Source: Apostichopus japonicus
Taxonomy: Eukaryota > Echinodermata > Holothuroidea > Aspidochirotida > Stichopodidae
NCBI RefSeq assembly: GCF_037975245.1
Contig: NC_092576.1
Coordinates: 12,989,611-13,053,610 of the forward strand
DNA: 64,000 bases
Direction: 5' to 3'
The position numbers and the translations under genes were made by a program. Below, piece after piece: positions 1 to 11,010 of this stretch. The notes below the pieces were generated by a model, which saw only the letters and a list, made by a program, of their open reading frames with translations, made no database searches and was not told where the DNA came from. Positions within the stretch are counted from its first letter, which is position 1, and each line of letters starts with the position of its first letter.

Positions 1-219
1 AGGTTTCGGTCGGTTAGGCTTAAGAAAAATCACTGTCATAATACTTAGTTCTCGGCTATTCAGTTTGTGGTTTGCGAACCCACCCCCCCCCCTCCATTCC
101 TCGAGCTCAAACCATTAAGAATTGGTTGAAGAAACTGGTTTTATTTGTAGCAAAAGGTGGAACCATCTTGATCATTTATTATTCTTATCAGAATAAATCA
201 CAATATCCCATCTCTGTGA
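1..219. other. No recognisable feature
   Basis: AT-rich sequence with one short poly-C run near 85. No open frame, RNA gene or repeat is visible to me. Confidence 0.5.
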
Positions 220-545
220 GAGCGTGGTAGCCAATTGTCTAACTCTAAGGCGTCGGACTCGTGATCCAAGGATTGCTGGTTCGATTCCTGCCTAAGTTCA
301 TTACGTTGTGTCCTTGGGCAAGATGCTTTATCTCACTTGCCTCTCTCCACCCTGCAGGGGTTAAATGGGTACCTGTGAGGTAACTTGTCATTGGGCGCAG
401 TATATAACTGCTGCCGACTGGAGGGGCTGTCTCTGGGACATGTTATCATTGACCAGTATATAATATAATGTATGTAAAGCGCTTTGAGAACTATCGTTGG
501 TATAAAGCGCTATAGCAAATATTAAAAAATATTATTATTATTATC
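220..545 (+). repeat. tRNA-derived SINE, copy 1
   Basis: The first ~75 bases resemble a tRNA gene: an A-box-like stretch (TGGTAGCCAATTG) and a clear B box (GGTTCGATTCC). A body follows containing GGTACCTGTGAGGTAACTTG, then a tail with AAAGCGCTTTGAG and AAAGCGCTATAGC, ending in an ATT repeat. Two further copies lie on the minus strand at 48239-48574 and 61262-61570. Three independent copies sharing head, body and tail support a SINE family. The GCGCTTTGAG/GCGCTATA tail resembles tails shared by SINEs and LINEs of many marine animals. Divergence among the copies is visible, so none looks recent. Confidence 0.85.
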
Positions 546-594
546 TAATCACCCATAGTCATATTCTTTTAAATATATATTCTCCTCGTATTGT

Positions 595-892
595 CAGGCG
601 GGTAGCCAAGGGGGGGCGAAGGGGGCAGCTGCCCCCTACACCCCCCTTTGAGCATATTTTTTTTATTTTTGTTTTTGTTTTAATGATATCGCTAGTATTT
701 TCAAAAGAGAAAATGCTACGATGCAACTTACAAAGCCTGGGAAGTGCCATTTCCAGCGATCTGGGAGGAATTTTCAGCCAAAATTTTCTTGTACGCTTCG
801 CGCCAACACATGGTGGCGCTACGCTTAGATAGATTGCAATGCCGAATCTACAGTTTCGCCCGTCCCTGGGCAAATTCCTGGCTACGCGCCTG
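595..892. mobile_element. hAT-type MITE, family A (CAGGCGCGTAGCC), copy 1
   Basis: Terminal inverted repeats CAGGCGGGTAGCCAAGG (left) and CCTGGCTACGCGCCTG (right) are flanked by a perfect 8-bp duplication, CGTATTGT, at 587-594 and 893-900. An 8-bp target duplication is the hallmark of the hAT superfamily. The interior holds a G/C run and the family body (CTGGGAAGTGCCATTTCC, GCGCCAACACATGGTGGCGC). There is no transposase, so it is non-autonomous. Confidence 0.9.
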
Positions 893-900
893 CGTATTGT

Positions 901-1325
901 CACTTTCTCAGCCCACTATATTATTGCCTCTGTACTAGATTGTCGCCCAAGATCGTCAAATTTGGATATATCACTGGGTGATGTATTTTACCAGGATATT
1001 AGTGAATTTGCCCTAAAATGGTCCAGAAACAGACAGATAAAAAAAAAGCTGCGGACTATGAAGAAGACAGTCTTGGTGGTTATAAAAGGAAATGCTTGTG
1101 GTATACTTGATGTGGGAATATGATAACTGATATCCCTTTGCTGTTAGATTTCATTGAATTGAACTTGATAGCCTCATTCCATATCACGAGGTACCAGTGA
1201 CTTGATGAATACATGATGGTTTCGTCTTACGCTTGGTGAAAATCAATCCTTACAGAAAGACGAATCTGAGATAGCAGTGACCTGAGATAGCCCCGACCCT
1301 ATGGCAAGCCGTTTTAACATTTACC
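901..1325. other. Unassigned intergenic sequence
   Basis: No splice-bounded open frame, RNA gene or repeat that I can recognise. Confidence 0.4.
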
Positions 1326-1329
1326 TCGC

Positions 1330-1615
1330 TATTCTACTTTAAGTAGAATTAATTCCATTTAAGTAGAATTTAATTAAGCTTAATAAGTGAAATTAATTGC
1401 ACTTAAGTACTAGAATTGCATTTCACTTAAGCTTAATTGTATTCCACTTAAGCGGAATTCATATTAGCTTAAGTTCAAACGGTTTTTGTCTATATCGTAC
1501 TTTACTGAGGTAAAATTCAATTTAGCTTAAGCTTTATTGAATTAAGCTTAAGTCAAATACAATTCTACTTAAGTCAAATACAATTCTGCTGAAGTAAAAT
1601 TCAATTCTACATACG
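1330..1615. repeat. CTTAAG-rich degenerate repeat cluster
   Basis: A dense set of palindromic CTTAAG cores occurs in contexts such as ACTTAAGTAGAATT and AATTTAGCTTAAGC, in both orientations and at irregular spacing. It is a low-complexity, self-complementary block rather than a regular tandem array. No coding potential is seen. Confidence 0.7.
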
Positions 1616-1864
1616 ACCCCGACCCACGGTAATTTATCTTTCAATCACACTTAGGGAAAAACACATCGCCAACGATGACAGCTTGACTCTGTTCAACTTC
1701 ACAAGTATGGCATGCATCCGTACTGCATTTTCACATCAGAAATAGTGGTTGTAAAAGAATGATTCAATCCGGCGGGCGTAGATCTGACATCATTTTGCAT
1801 AAAAGATAATTCATGCGTTTTTTTGTTTTTTTTTTAAACTGTTTAATTTTGTAATTATTTATAG

Positions 1865-2038
1865 AAGCTAACGACTGTGATGGCCACCCCAACGGTTCAT
1901 CATACTACAAGGGCCCTTGTGAAGGCTGTCGTTGCGTGGACGGAAAAGAAATATGTGCTCTCGTTCACTGTCCTAACATCCACTGTGATTATCCAGTTTA
2001 CCGTAAAGGACAGTGCTGTCCTACTTGCTATGATAGAG
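1865..2038 (+). CDS. Von Willebrand factor type C (VWC) domain exon
   Basis: This is one internal exon of 174 bases (58 codons), phase 1 at both ends. It follows a T-rich acceptor ending ATTTATAG and precedes the donor G|GTAAAT. The translation has ten cysteines in VWC order: a DC start, a CEGCRC block, CALVHCP, a C after NIH, and a final CCPTC. The CxxCxC ... CCxxC arrangement is diagnostic of VWC (chordin-type) domains, which occur in secreted BMP-binding and matrix proteins. Symmetric 1-1 phase is typical of shuffled extracellular modules. No neighbouring exon of the same gene was found within several kilobases, so the parent gene is unknown; an isolated remnant cannot be excluded. The frame is uninterrupted and every cysteine is present. 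Confidence 0.85.
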
Positions 2039-3784
2039 GTAAATTTCTATCACCCATTTTATACATCTATCAGTCTTTAAAGCAGCATTTTGCGTCCTTT
2101 TCTATGGTTTTTCTCAACCTCACTGATTCCACGATACCATAACGACATACATAACTAGCTTATCTATTCAAATCTTACTTCAAATGTTGGCATAAAAGTC
2201 GAAAAATTACACACTTCAACTTTGTTTTTCTCGAAGATATTTTCCGTCGGGATCCAAGTAAACCTCGCCCATAATATGAATATTTAAAAGCTACGAACGT
2301 CATTGGCCAATACGTAATACAACACCATGCTTGATTGTGTAGATTTTCTATGGCAGTTGTCCCAGGGAGCTGTTCGCTGGTTGTACCATGGAGTTAAAAC
2401 CTGCATCTCTGATTGGTTGATTCAAACTAGTGGGTTGGGGTAACTGTATGCGATTATGATTAAATGTGTAATTTGTCGGTGGACACTTTTCTCATTAACT
2501 GCAAATGTCCTTAATTACTCGCCAATTAGCGCTTTTGGCAGGGGAAAAAAACTTGGCTAATATCTTAGTTTGCTGTTTTGTGACTGATATATGTAAAAAA
2601 CGCGATGGACTTGTCAAAAAAGTGGAAAACGGCGACAAAACGCAAAATGCTGCTTTAATACCTTTTTTCTACACCTATTCTATGCAATCAAAAACATCTT
2701 AATCGTTACGTGGTAAATCTTAGATAGTTGAAGGGCTTGAGACTATACGAGTGATGAAGATTTTGAGAGATTTAAAATCGTCGGATTCATTCGAGAGAAA
2801 AAACAAGAAGATAAATATATAGTATTTTCCGACTGGCAATCGGCAGCGTTCTGTCGTTTCACGACGACAACTGCTCAGTTTCTACATATGGGGGAAATAT
2901 CTTGTGTGGCAAGGAAACTAGCACCGGCCGCTTGCCAACAGTCGTTTGTGCGTTGATTATATGCAGGAGCGGGTTGAACTGCCTGTATACCCATTCAAAA
3001 CCTGTGCTAGTGAGCACCGGATATGCACCGCCACGCTTCCGGTACCGAATGCTCCGAATTTCTCCTGGTCGCTGTGAGAAGGTTTAATTTTGTCCGGGCG
3101 TAAAATGATGATAGGTTCGGTGTGTGACCATTGAAAAGGATATTACGATGTTCAAATTTAATCGGGTCGTGTTTAGTCGGTGCTGAATTGCTTACAATTT
3201 TAATACAGATAAGAAATATTTGAACTATTATATTAGAAGTTAAAATGGTTCTTCGTTGGAATTGTTGTGTAGTCGTTGTATATAGTCTGGCAAAAACAGC
3301 AAAAATGAACATATCGAAATTTGATGTTTTATATTCCATATTACTCCGCAAAATATAAAGTTTTAATTTCTTTCTTTTTTCGTTTCTTTCCAGAACTTCT
3401 GCAATGAACTTGACGGAGATATGATCCGACATGCATATCGAAAGTTTTTTTTTGTTTTTTTTTTGTTTACTACGTTTAGGGTTCTATTTATAATCGTTTA
3501 GTATTGGGTGTTTATTACTATCTGTTTTAGGCTTGAACAATAATTGTCTTACTGTACTATAGTATCTCATACTTATTTATATTTAAACATTGACTACGAT
3601 TTAATCTATTTTACTATTTACTTACTTCTGAATTTTTTTTGGACTATTGTTTATTTTTTTTTTTTTAGTATCGTTTAAGTACGGATGTTCTTTATATTGT
3701 TGCTTTTGGCTTTTACATATTTTGCCTTATTGATTCTATATATTTAATATTTTGGTTTTTGTTTCTATCTGTTTTTAGGTTTTA
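2039..3784. other. Probable intron or intergenic sequence downstream of the VWC exon
   Basis: AT-rich with scattered poly-T. Short open frames are present but lack domain signature or convincing splice context. If the VWC gene continues, its next exon is not visible to me here. Confidence 0.4.
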
Positions 3785-3786
3785 CA

Positions 3787-3835
3787 TTTGTAAAGCGCTT
3801 TGAGCAGCTTTGCTGATTATGCGCTATATAAATAT
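3787..3835 (+). repeat. SINE/LINE 3' tail (GCGCTTTGAG...GCGCTATATAAAT)
   Basis: The sequence GTAAAGCGCTTTGAG, a short loop, then GCGCTATATAAATATT matches the 3' tail motif of the tRNA-derived SINE in this window and runs directly into an ATT microsatellite. It is probably the truncated 3' end of a retroposon that seeded the repeat. Confidence 0.7.
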
Positions 3836-3837
3836 TA

Positions 3838-4239
<402 letters not shown>

Positions 4240-4304
4240 CCGATATGCATATCCGACGAATAAGTGAAATCAAGCAATACTGTCGCTTTCTAATAGCTCT
4301 CTTT

Positions 4305-4475
4305 GTTTACTTATAAAAGTATGAAATGGGGTTTACGTACATGCAATAAATATGGTCATGTGCTCAATGGGTTGGTAAGTTCGTTCTTCCTGTATGGTGC
4401 TTTACGTACATGCAATAAATATGTTCATGTGCTCAATGGGTTTGTAGGTTCGTTCTTTCTGTATGGCGTTGTTTA
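4305..4475. repeat. Two-copy tandem repeat, about 66 bp
   Basis: The block around ACGTACATGCAATAAATATG, running through CAATGGGTT and CGTTCTTCCTGTATGG, occurs twice in direct succession with a few substitutions. Confidence 0.8.
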
Positions 4476-4499
4476 TAAATCGCTTTCGGACTAGCTAAC

Positions 4500-4970
4500 C
4501 AGATATTGACATTGACATAACATTGCAAAGATCGTATAAGTGCCACTGATAATCTACCACTTAAATATGGACATATGTCATACATTAAAGGTATTTTTTA
4601 ATTATCTTTACTCATTGACGTGCAAAGGAATTAAAACTTGCGGGGGTGGTCAATGAGTTAGGGATGGGTACAAACCGTTATGGGTAGTGGATTTGTAGGC
4701 GGATCACAAAGTTGACGAACCAGTGGAGTGGCTGCGGGGTCAGTCGAATGCTAATCGCCTGCAGCTAGGGAATGTGACGGTCCATCTTCTAGCAAAACAA
4801 ACAAGCAATCAATGCTTAGATGTCACATATCCCTTACCGAAATCCAAGATCTGGGCCAGATATAAGAATCCAGATCTGGGCCATACCTGGAATATCTGGA
4901 ATTTATATCTGGCCAGATAAAAAATTTATCTGCCTATCTGGATTGACTCTATATCCAGTTATATCTGGCT
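4500..4970. other. Unassigned sequence with ATCTGG/CCAGAT motif cluster
   Basis: Between about 4845 and 4970 the motif ATCTGG and its complement CCAGAT recur many times, giving a self-complementary stretch. It abuts the 52-bp minisatellite. Nothing else is recognisable. Confidence 0.5.
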
Positions 4971-4974
4971 TTAT

Positions 4975-5520
4975 ATGACACACGCCTATATGCTACAAGT
5001 GGGTGGAGTATTCCTCTATACCTCATTTGCACACGCCTCTACTGCTACAAGTGGGTGGGGTATGCCTCTATACTTCATTTGCACACGCCTCTACTGTTCG
5101 AAGTGGATGGAGTATGCCTCTATACCTCATTTGCACACGCCTCTACTGCTACAAGTGGGTGGAGTATGCCTCTATACATCATTTGCACACGCCTCTACTG
5201 CTACAAAGGGGTGGAGTATGCCTCTATACTTCATTTGCATACGCCTCTACTGTTCGAAGTGGATGGAGTATGCCTCTATACATCATTTGCACACGCCTCT
5301 ACTGCTACAAAAGGGTGGAGTATGCCATATACTTCATTTGCATACGCCTCTACTGTTCGAAGTGGATGGAGTATGCCTCTATACATCATTTGCACACGCC
5401 TCTACTGCTACAAATGAATGGAGTATGCCTCTATACCTCATTTGCATACGCCTCTACTGCTACAAGTGGGTGGAGTATGCCTCTATACCTCATTTGCACA
5501 CGCCTATATACTGCTACAAG
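4975..5520. repeat. 52-bp minisatellite, about ten copies
   Basis: The unit ACACGCCTCTACTGCTACAA followed by GTGGGTGGAGTATGCCTCTA and TACCTCATTTGC repeats with period 52. Variants (TGTTCGAAGTGG for TGCTACAAGTGG) alternate between units. Because 52 is not a multiple of three, the reading frame rotates from unit to unit, which explains three overlapping long open frames here. They are not evidence of a gene. Confidence 0.95.
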
Positions 5521-6644
5521 TGTCTTAGTAACAATAACCGTGTTTATTTTGAAGGAAATATCTTCATCTTTTTTCAGTGTACATATTTGACATCATAGGC
5601 TGTCTGCTTCCTTCAAGAATACTTTTTAGTTCAAAATGTGTCAACGACAAGTATAACAATTCAAAGAAAATTTCACGAGCTAAGGAGACGTTTCTCTTTC
5701 AAGATTCAGAATAATTTTGTTCACCTAGTTGATTATCCTAATTGTAGATGAGAAATATAATTCGATACTATATCATTGAAGGGAGATACATTAAAGACGG
5801 TGATCTGGAGGAAGATAATCAATTATGTCATGAACAAATTATAGGACACCGATTTGAAAGCTCAACCCACAAAGGCCAATTATTGGTCCACGACCGGAGC
5901 CATCTTTGAAAAAGCAGTTTTAACAGCATATGCGCGGTCAAAGGTAAATCATAGGACTACTTGTTAACCAGCACTGCGGCTGTCAGTTGTCATGGGATTG
6001 GTTTTGGTTTTGGATAATTTTGTCAAGATGCAGTCAACAAATACGACTTAAGACAAAATGGATATACCGACACGAGAGAAAATTACACCTGTAGCCGAGA
6101 GCACAAATTGTTGATATACACTTGTCTAGTTGATATACACTAGTTTACACACACTGTACAAACACTATTTTTTTGATAATAACGCTTCTACAGCGCTTTT
6201 GTCCATATTATCATTTCTTAACTGCACCAATCTCTTTATCTATATGCATGCAGTTCTCTGAAGAATACCTTTTGTGCAAGACACAAGTGTAATCATCAAA
6301 TATAGCAAGCATTTGAATGCAAATATCAAACTGCCTCGATTTTGTGATACAAATTCCCTTTTAACTTCGCTTCAATGATCAATACAATTAGGTCCACTAT
6401 ATCTCAAGGTCAAATATATAGTAATACTTGTCTTGGAATAATGAATACGGTACGTTGGCTAGGAACATAAAATTGAATTGAGTTGCTCTATACCTTGTAC
6501 CATGGGAGTGTTGCCACAGTCAAGTAACGTTAGTAAATTCCATTAGGCTAACATAGGGTAATTTTAGGCATACACATATTGCGATTTGCTTTTAAATCAT
6601 TCTTAGTGGTATAGTCAGCTGGCAGGGGATATTGAAACAAATAA
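5521..6644. other. Unassigned intergenic sequence
   Basis: No supported exon or RNA gene and no clear repeat. Ordinary AT-rich spacer. Confidence 0.4.
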
Positions 6645-6652
6645 GCTTAATG

Positions 6653-6955
6653 CAGGCGCGTAGCCAAGGGGGGGGGGGGGGGGGGGGCGAAGGGGGCGAC
6701 CGCCCCAACCGCCCCCCCCCTCTTTAGCATATTTCTTTGTATGTTTTGCTGATATCGCCAGTAATTTCAAGCTCAGATGTAACTTACAAGGCCTGGGAAG
6801 TGCCATTTCCAGTTATCTGGGAGGCTTTTTCAGCCAAAATTTTCCAACTTATGGTGGCGCTATACGCTTAGATAGTTTTCAATGCAGAATCTACGGCTCT
6901 GATAGTTTACCTACAGGTTCGCCCCTCCCTTGGCAAATTCCTGGCTATGCGCCTG
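6653..6955. mobile_element. hAT-type MITE, family A, copy 2
   Basis: Terminal repeats CAGGCGCGTAGCCAAGG and CCTGGCTATGCGCCTG, with near-identical 8-bp flanks GCTTAATG (6645-6652) and GCTTGATG (6956-6963). It has a G run near the left end and the same body as the copy at 595-892. Confidence 0.85.
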
Positions 6956-7333
6956 GCTTGATGTCCAAATTTCGAATCAGTTATAGAATAATTCCTAGTT
7001 TTCTCTTACATTCTGTCTTGTGTAATATGAGCCAATGCGTAACTCCGGCCTTGCATTGATATGTCTGATATGCAGTTTACTATTAAGTATTAAGTTCCGT
7101 ACAAATATAGGGCAATAGCTGCGGTAACTAAATCATATCGCTTATCACGTACGGGCTTGTCAGCTGCTTTGTATGAAAGCAAGCTTTTATGTATGTATTC
7201 TCTCCTCTTCCAGAAACCTTCCAAGTTCGTATGTCGTAAGGTGTATACTTGTGTATACGTTACTTTTACAAGGGAGTATTCGAGGATAGACTCCATTCAA
7301 ACTTATACGTGATGCTGGATAATATCATTTAAC

Positions 7334-7641
7334 AGCCGATTCACACAGAGATTACAGTAACTACTGTAAGTCTGAAAGTTTTGTACCACAGTAAATACTT
7401 GATCGTGCTGACAAAGCTGATAAATCGGTAGCATGTGCTATTACGTTTACAGTAAGAACTGAGGATATGTGTAAACCCAATAAATCCCAACAACTTGATT
7501 TGTTGGGATTACACATATCCTCAGTTCTTACTGTAATCCTAATAGCAAATGCTACCGATTTATAGCACGATCCAGTTCTTACTGCGGTACAAAACTTTAT
7601 TAAGAGTTACAGTAGTAACTGTGTTCTCTGTGTGTATCGGG
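7334..7641. mobile_element. Foldback MITE, family B, copy 1
   Basis: An almost fully palindromic element of about 308 bp. The left arm (CCGATTCACACAGAGATTAC ... GAGGATATGTGTAA) is matched by the complementary right arm (TTACACATATCCTCAGTTC ... CTGTGTGTATCGG) around a short centre near AACAACTTGATTTGTTGG. A second copy lies at 10498-10760. No coding capacity; DNA transposon-derived by structure. Confidence 0.85.
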
Positions 7642-7644
7642 TGC

Positions 7645-8580
7645 ATATAAGGGTGCTCCTTCCCTTCTCTGATATCTACAATCGTCTCAAAAAAATAGTT
7701 TCTATACTTGTTTTCCATTTATTTATATTATGGTCCTAAAGATAGCGCCATCAAGTGAACACATCTGGTCGGTATTTTGTTGAGGCCTAGAATGGCAATG
7801 AGCCTAAAATGTCTTCTTGCTATGCTAATTCGAAAAGAGGGCGCACATTCACTTTTATACGCCAGAACGTATATGGTCTACGGGAACAACCCGATCAGAT
7901 CCACGTATACCTCCGTACAATTAATTCCTATTCTAAAACCATCACACTTTCGAGATCGTCGTGAAGTAGGGAAACGAGAAACATGTCCTATAATTTATAT
8001 AAAAACTTAAAAGTTCGGACAAACATTAAGTAGAAGTGGCACTTGAAGGTTGTCATGTTATATGTCCATGAAGACGTCAATATAATGAAGGAAAAGCCAT
8101 TCTTGATTCTTGAACATATATTTCACGTAACGTAAATAACCATAAACAATGACGTGTAGGGTATATAACCGTAATGAGTAGCAGAAGGCATGGAGAGTAA
8201 TAGTACAGTAGCGTGCATGAGTATTTATACTAACATACTTAATGAGATAACATGGGATGTAATTGGCTAACCAGCATCTTATCTGATTGGCCTATAATAT
8301 AACAGTGTGATTGGTTATATGGCAATTAGACTTATGACGTCACATCACAAAGGTCTTTAGCTGTAAAGTTTTAGATTTAGAAGGAAACATGGCAAATTCC
8401 AGCTGCAAATATCTCAAGTTATCTTTGTTGTTGGCAGTGAAATTTGACAATTAACCAATTAATGTACAACTCAAAATAGGTTATACCGATTATTACAATG
8501 TAAATAATTTTACTAGTAATCCTTAACGAATCTTGAACGATGATGAATAACTGCTACAGTACATGAAAAGATCACATAAA
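7645..8580. other. Unassigned intergenic sequence
   Basis: No supported exon, RNA gene or repeat structure seen. Confidence 0.4.
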
Positions 8581-8586
8581 TTGGAC

Positions 8587-8792
8587 GTTTTGCGCAAACG
8601 TTCACACAAGTATAGGGTTTTGCGCAACAGTTCACATAAGTATAGGATTTTTGGCGCAAAAGTTCACACGAGTATAAGATTTTTTTTTGCGTAGACGTTC
8701 TCAGAAGTTTAGATTTGTTTTGCCCAAAAGTTCACACACGTAGGCCTATAGGATTTTTGCGCAAAAGTTCACATAAGTATATGATTTTTTGC
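8587..8792. repeat. Degenerate tandem repeat, GCGCAAAAGTTCACA motif
   Basis: Five or six imperfect units of roughly 35-45 bp, each containing TTTTGCGCAAAAGTTCACA followed by a TATAGGATTTT-like stretch. Spacing is irregular and there is no open frame. Confidence 0.8.
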
Positions 8793-9179
8793 TAAAATTT
8801 CCTCGGTCCTTGGATGTTAACCACCTCAAAAACGGTGCAGCCCCGTTTCCTTTAAAACATTTAAAAAAATAAAAACTTTCACCGTTGATAAGAATTATTA
8901 ATCTGAAAAATTTGAATAAGAATAAATTGAATAAGATTATACTCTCCGGTGAAACTGAGCTGAGAAAATCAAACGACTAAAAAATGATATGAGTGCAATA
9001 TAAGATAGATGCTTTGAAATATCAGGAAGAGGCTTGATTTGATTATTCATTTTACAAGTCTGGTGGGAATTTGCTATTCGAGATTTTGCTATCGTTTATT
9101 GTACATTCTTGGGTGTATAAGTTTCTGTCAGTTATCGAATTGTTAAATAGTTTGCGGTGATATGTTGCAGGTTTGGGAA
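8793..9179. other. Unassigned intergenic sequence
   Basis: AT-rich spacer with no supported feature. Confidence 0.4.
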
Positions 9180-9492
9180 CAGGCGCGTAGAGATGAATTT
9201 GCCAAGGAAGGGGCGAACCTGTCGGCAAATTATCAGAGCCGTAGATTCGGCACTGGAAACTATTTAAGCGTAGCGCCACCATAGTATTTGGCGCGAAGCT
9301 TACAAGAAAAGTTTGGCCGAAAATGCCTCCTAGATCGCTGGAAATGGCACTTCCCAGGCCTTGTAAGTTGCATCTAAGCATTTTCTATTTGAAATTACTT
9401 GCAATATCATAAAAACGTACAAAAGATATGCTCAAGGGGGGGGGGGGAGGGTCGCCCCTTCGTCCACCCCCTAGGGCTAGGCTATGCGCCTG
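9180..9492. mobile_element. hAT-type MITE, family A, copy 3 (inverted)
   Basis: Ends CAGGCGCGTAG and CTATGCGCCTG. The family body (GGAAATGGCACTTCCCAGGC, TAGCGCCACCATA) is in the opposite orientation to copies 1 and 2. Flanks TTTGGGAA and TTTGTGGA could be a decayed 8-bp duplication. Confidence 0.75.
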
Positions 9493-9499
9493 TTTGTGG

Positions 9500-10490
9500 A
9501 CACTGGTGGGCAAACCCGTTCCGAATACTTGTATCAATTTTTGCTACGGGTAATGTGATATGAGCCTCATGAAAATTCCCAGCTGCAGGAGGCAGAACAT
9601 TTTGAAATATTGCTTACTCACCCGCCATGTTTGCATGATTATATTTTGGTCTTTTATTTATTGCCAGACATATAGAGGAGAAATTAACTGGTACACTGTG
9701 ATACCAGATGTATTGAAGATACTGTAACATTGGCAAAACACCAAGAAGATATGGAGAAAAAAAACGAGGCCAAGCAAACATTACCATATGTTCATTTTTT
9801 ATGACAAAGAATATACTTTACGTTTGCACAAAGACGAGAGTTCCACAACTCCAATCCCTTTTGGACGTCTGAAACTATTGTAATTAGGTAAACCGGTGCT
9901 TAATCATGAAATAGGATCATATAGTTGCCAAAAATGATGTAACCATAACATGTTGATGTCTGCTTGAAATGTGATACATATACAACTGCTTTTCATGTTT
10001 TACTGTTTGTTTGTTGTTGTTGTGAATTTAGAGTTTCATCAGCCTGCATCTTGATAGCGAGAATGTTATATTTCTCTTTGGACCAATACTTTGTACATAA
10101 TACAGAAAACTAACTTATTTTTGTAGGCAAGCACAGTTACCATGGTGACATCACAAAAATCTGATGCCATGGTGCACCCATTCACTTTCATTGATCTTTT
10201 ATACACGTTTTAAACTGTTAATGGAATTACTCTTGTTTATGCTCATCAAAAAATGGAACTTTATAGACAATAGCAGTTTTTCATATATTTATGATAAAAT
10301 ATTTAGAGAATGTCATACATGTTTGTTTGTTTTATTAGTCAAATTCTACAATGTAAGCAGTGACCTCATTTTACAAAAGTAATATAATGATTACTTATTT
10401 ATTCATGTTTGTGTTATACTTATACAAACCTTTAATCTTTTATTCGTCCTGCAGGTTTCAGTGTTACATATTCCTGAAACAGTGCATAGA
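9500..10490. other. Unassigned intergenic sequence
   Basis: No supported feature. Short open frames without domain signature. Confidence 0.4.
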
Positions 10491-10497
10491 CATTTGA

Positions 10498-10760
10498 GAC
10501 ATGTACCACAGTAAAAACTGGATCGTGCTATAATTCGGTAGCATGTGCTGTTTTGATTACAGTAAGAACTGAGGATATGTGTAATTTCAACAAATCAAGT
10601 TGTTGGGATTTGTTGGGATTACACATATCCTCAGTTCTTACTGTAATCCTGATAGCACATGCTACCGATTTATCAGATTTGTCAGCACGATCCAGTTTTT
10701 ACTGTGGTACAAAACTTTCAGATTTACAGTAGTTACTGTAATCTCTGTGTGAATCGGCTG
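10498..10760. mobile_element. Foldback MITE, family B, copy 2
   Basis: Same palindrome as 7334-7641, with arms containing GTACCACAGTAAAAACTGG and CAGTAAGAACTGAGGATATG and their complements. The right end reaches TGTGTGAATCGGCTG, but the left outermost ~40 bp are missing or diverged, so this copy is asymmetric. Confidence 0.85.
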
Positions 10761-10936
10761 TTTATAACTTGTTTAGCAATATTTTTTTCGATATTGCAAC
10801 AAAAGGTTATTGACCCTTGTATAATCCATAGTTACTTTCAGCTCTTTTTCGAGATGTATTATATTTGCAGTGTCTCCTTGAATAATATGATCTTTCACAG
10901 AATCTCCTGCTTTAAACTCTGGTGAATAAAAACATA

Positions 10937-11010
10937 CAGCCTCTACCGGGATTCGAACCCGGGCCTCCCGCTTTATATGCGGACATCCTAACCACTAGGC
11001 TTTGGACGCT
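10937..11010 (-). repeat. tRNA-Glu-like sequence / SINE head (not a working tRNA)
   Basis: The minus strand reads like a tRNA: D arm GCCTAGTGGTTAGGAT, a CCGC/GCGG anticodon stem with loop ATATAAA, and a strong T arm CCGGGTTCGAATCCCGG. D and T arms are close to tRNA-Glu. The anticodon would be AUA and the putative acceptor ends (AGCGTCC and TAGAGGC) do not pair, so I call it tRNA-derived. The 3' flank GAGGCTG also follows the B box in the fragments embedded in the AT array near 59.9-60.35 kb, indicating a shared SINE family. Confidence 0.7.

Noticed and set aside
4975-5520. CRISPR-like array
   Set aside because: Units are contiguous with no unique spacers, and the genome is animal.
4975-5598. 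Three overlapping 120-207 codon frames
   Set aside because: Produced by a 52-bp minisatellite that rotates through all frames.
9052-9381. 109-codon minus-strand frame
   Set aside because: Lies inside a family A MITE whose other copies do not keep the frame.
10937-11010. Functional tRNA gene
   Set aside because: Acceptor ends do not pair and the anticodon would be the very unusual AUA. Shared 3' flank with SINE fragments.
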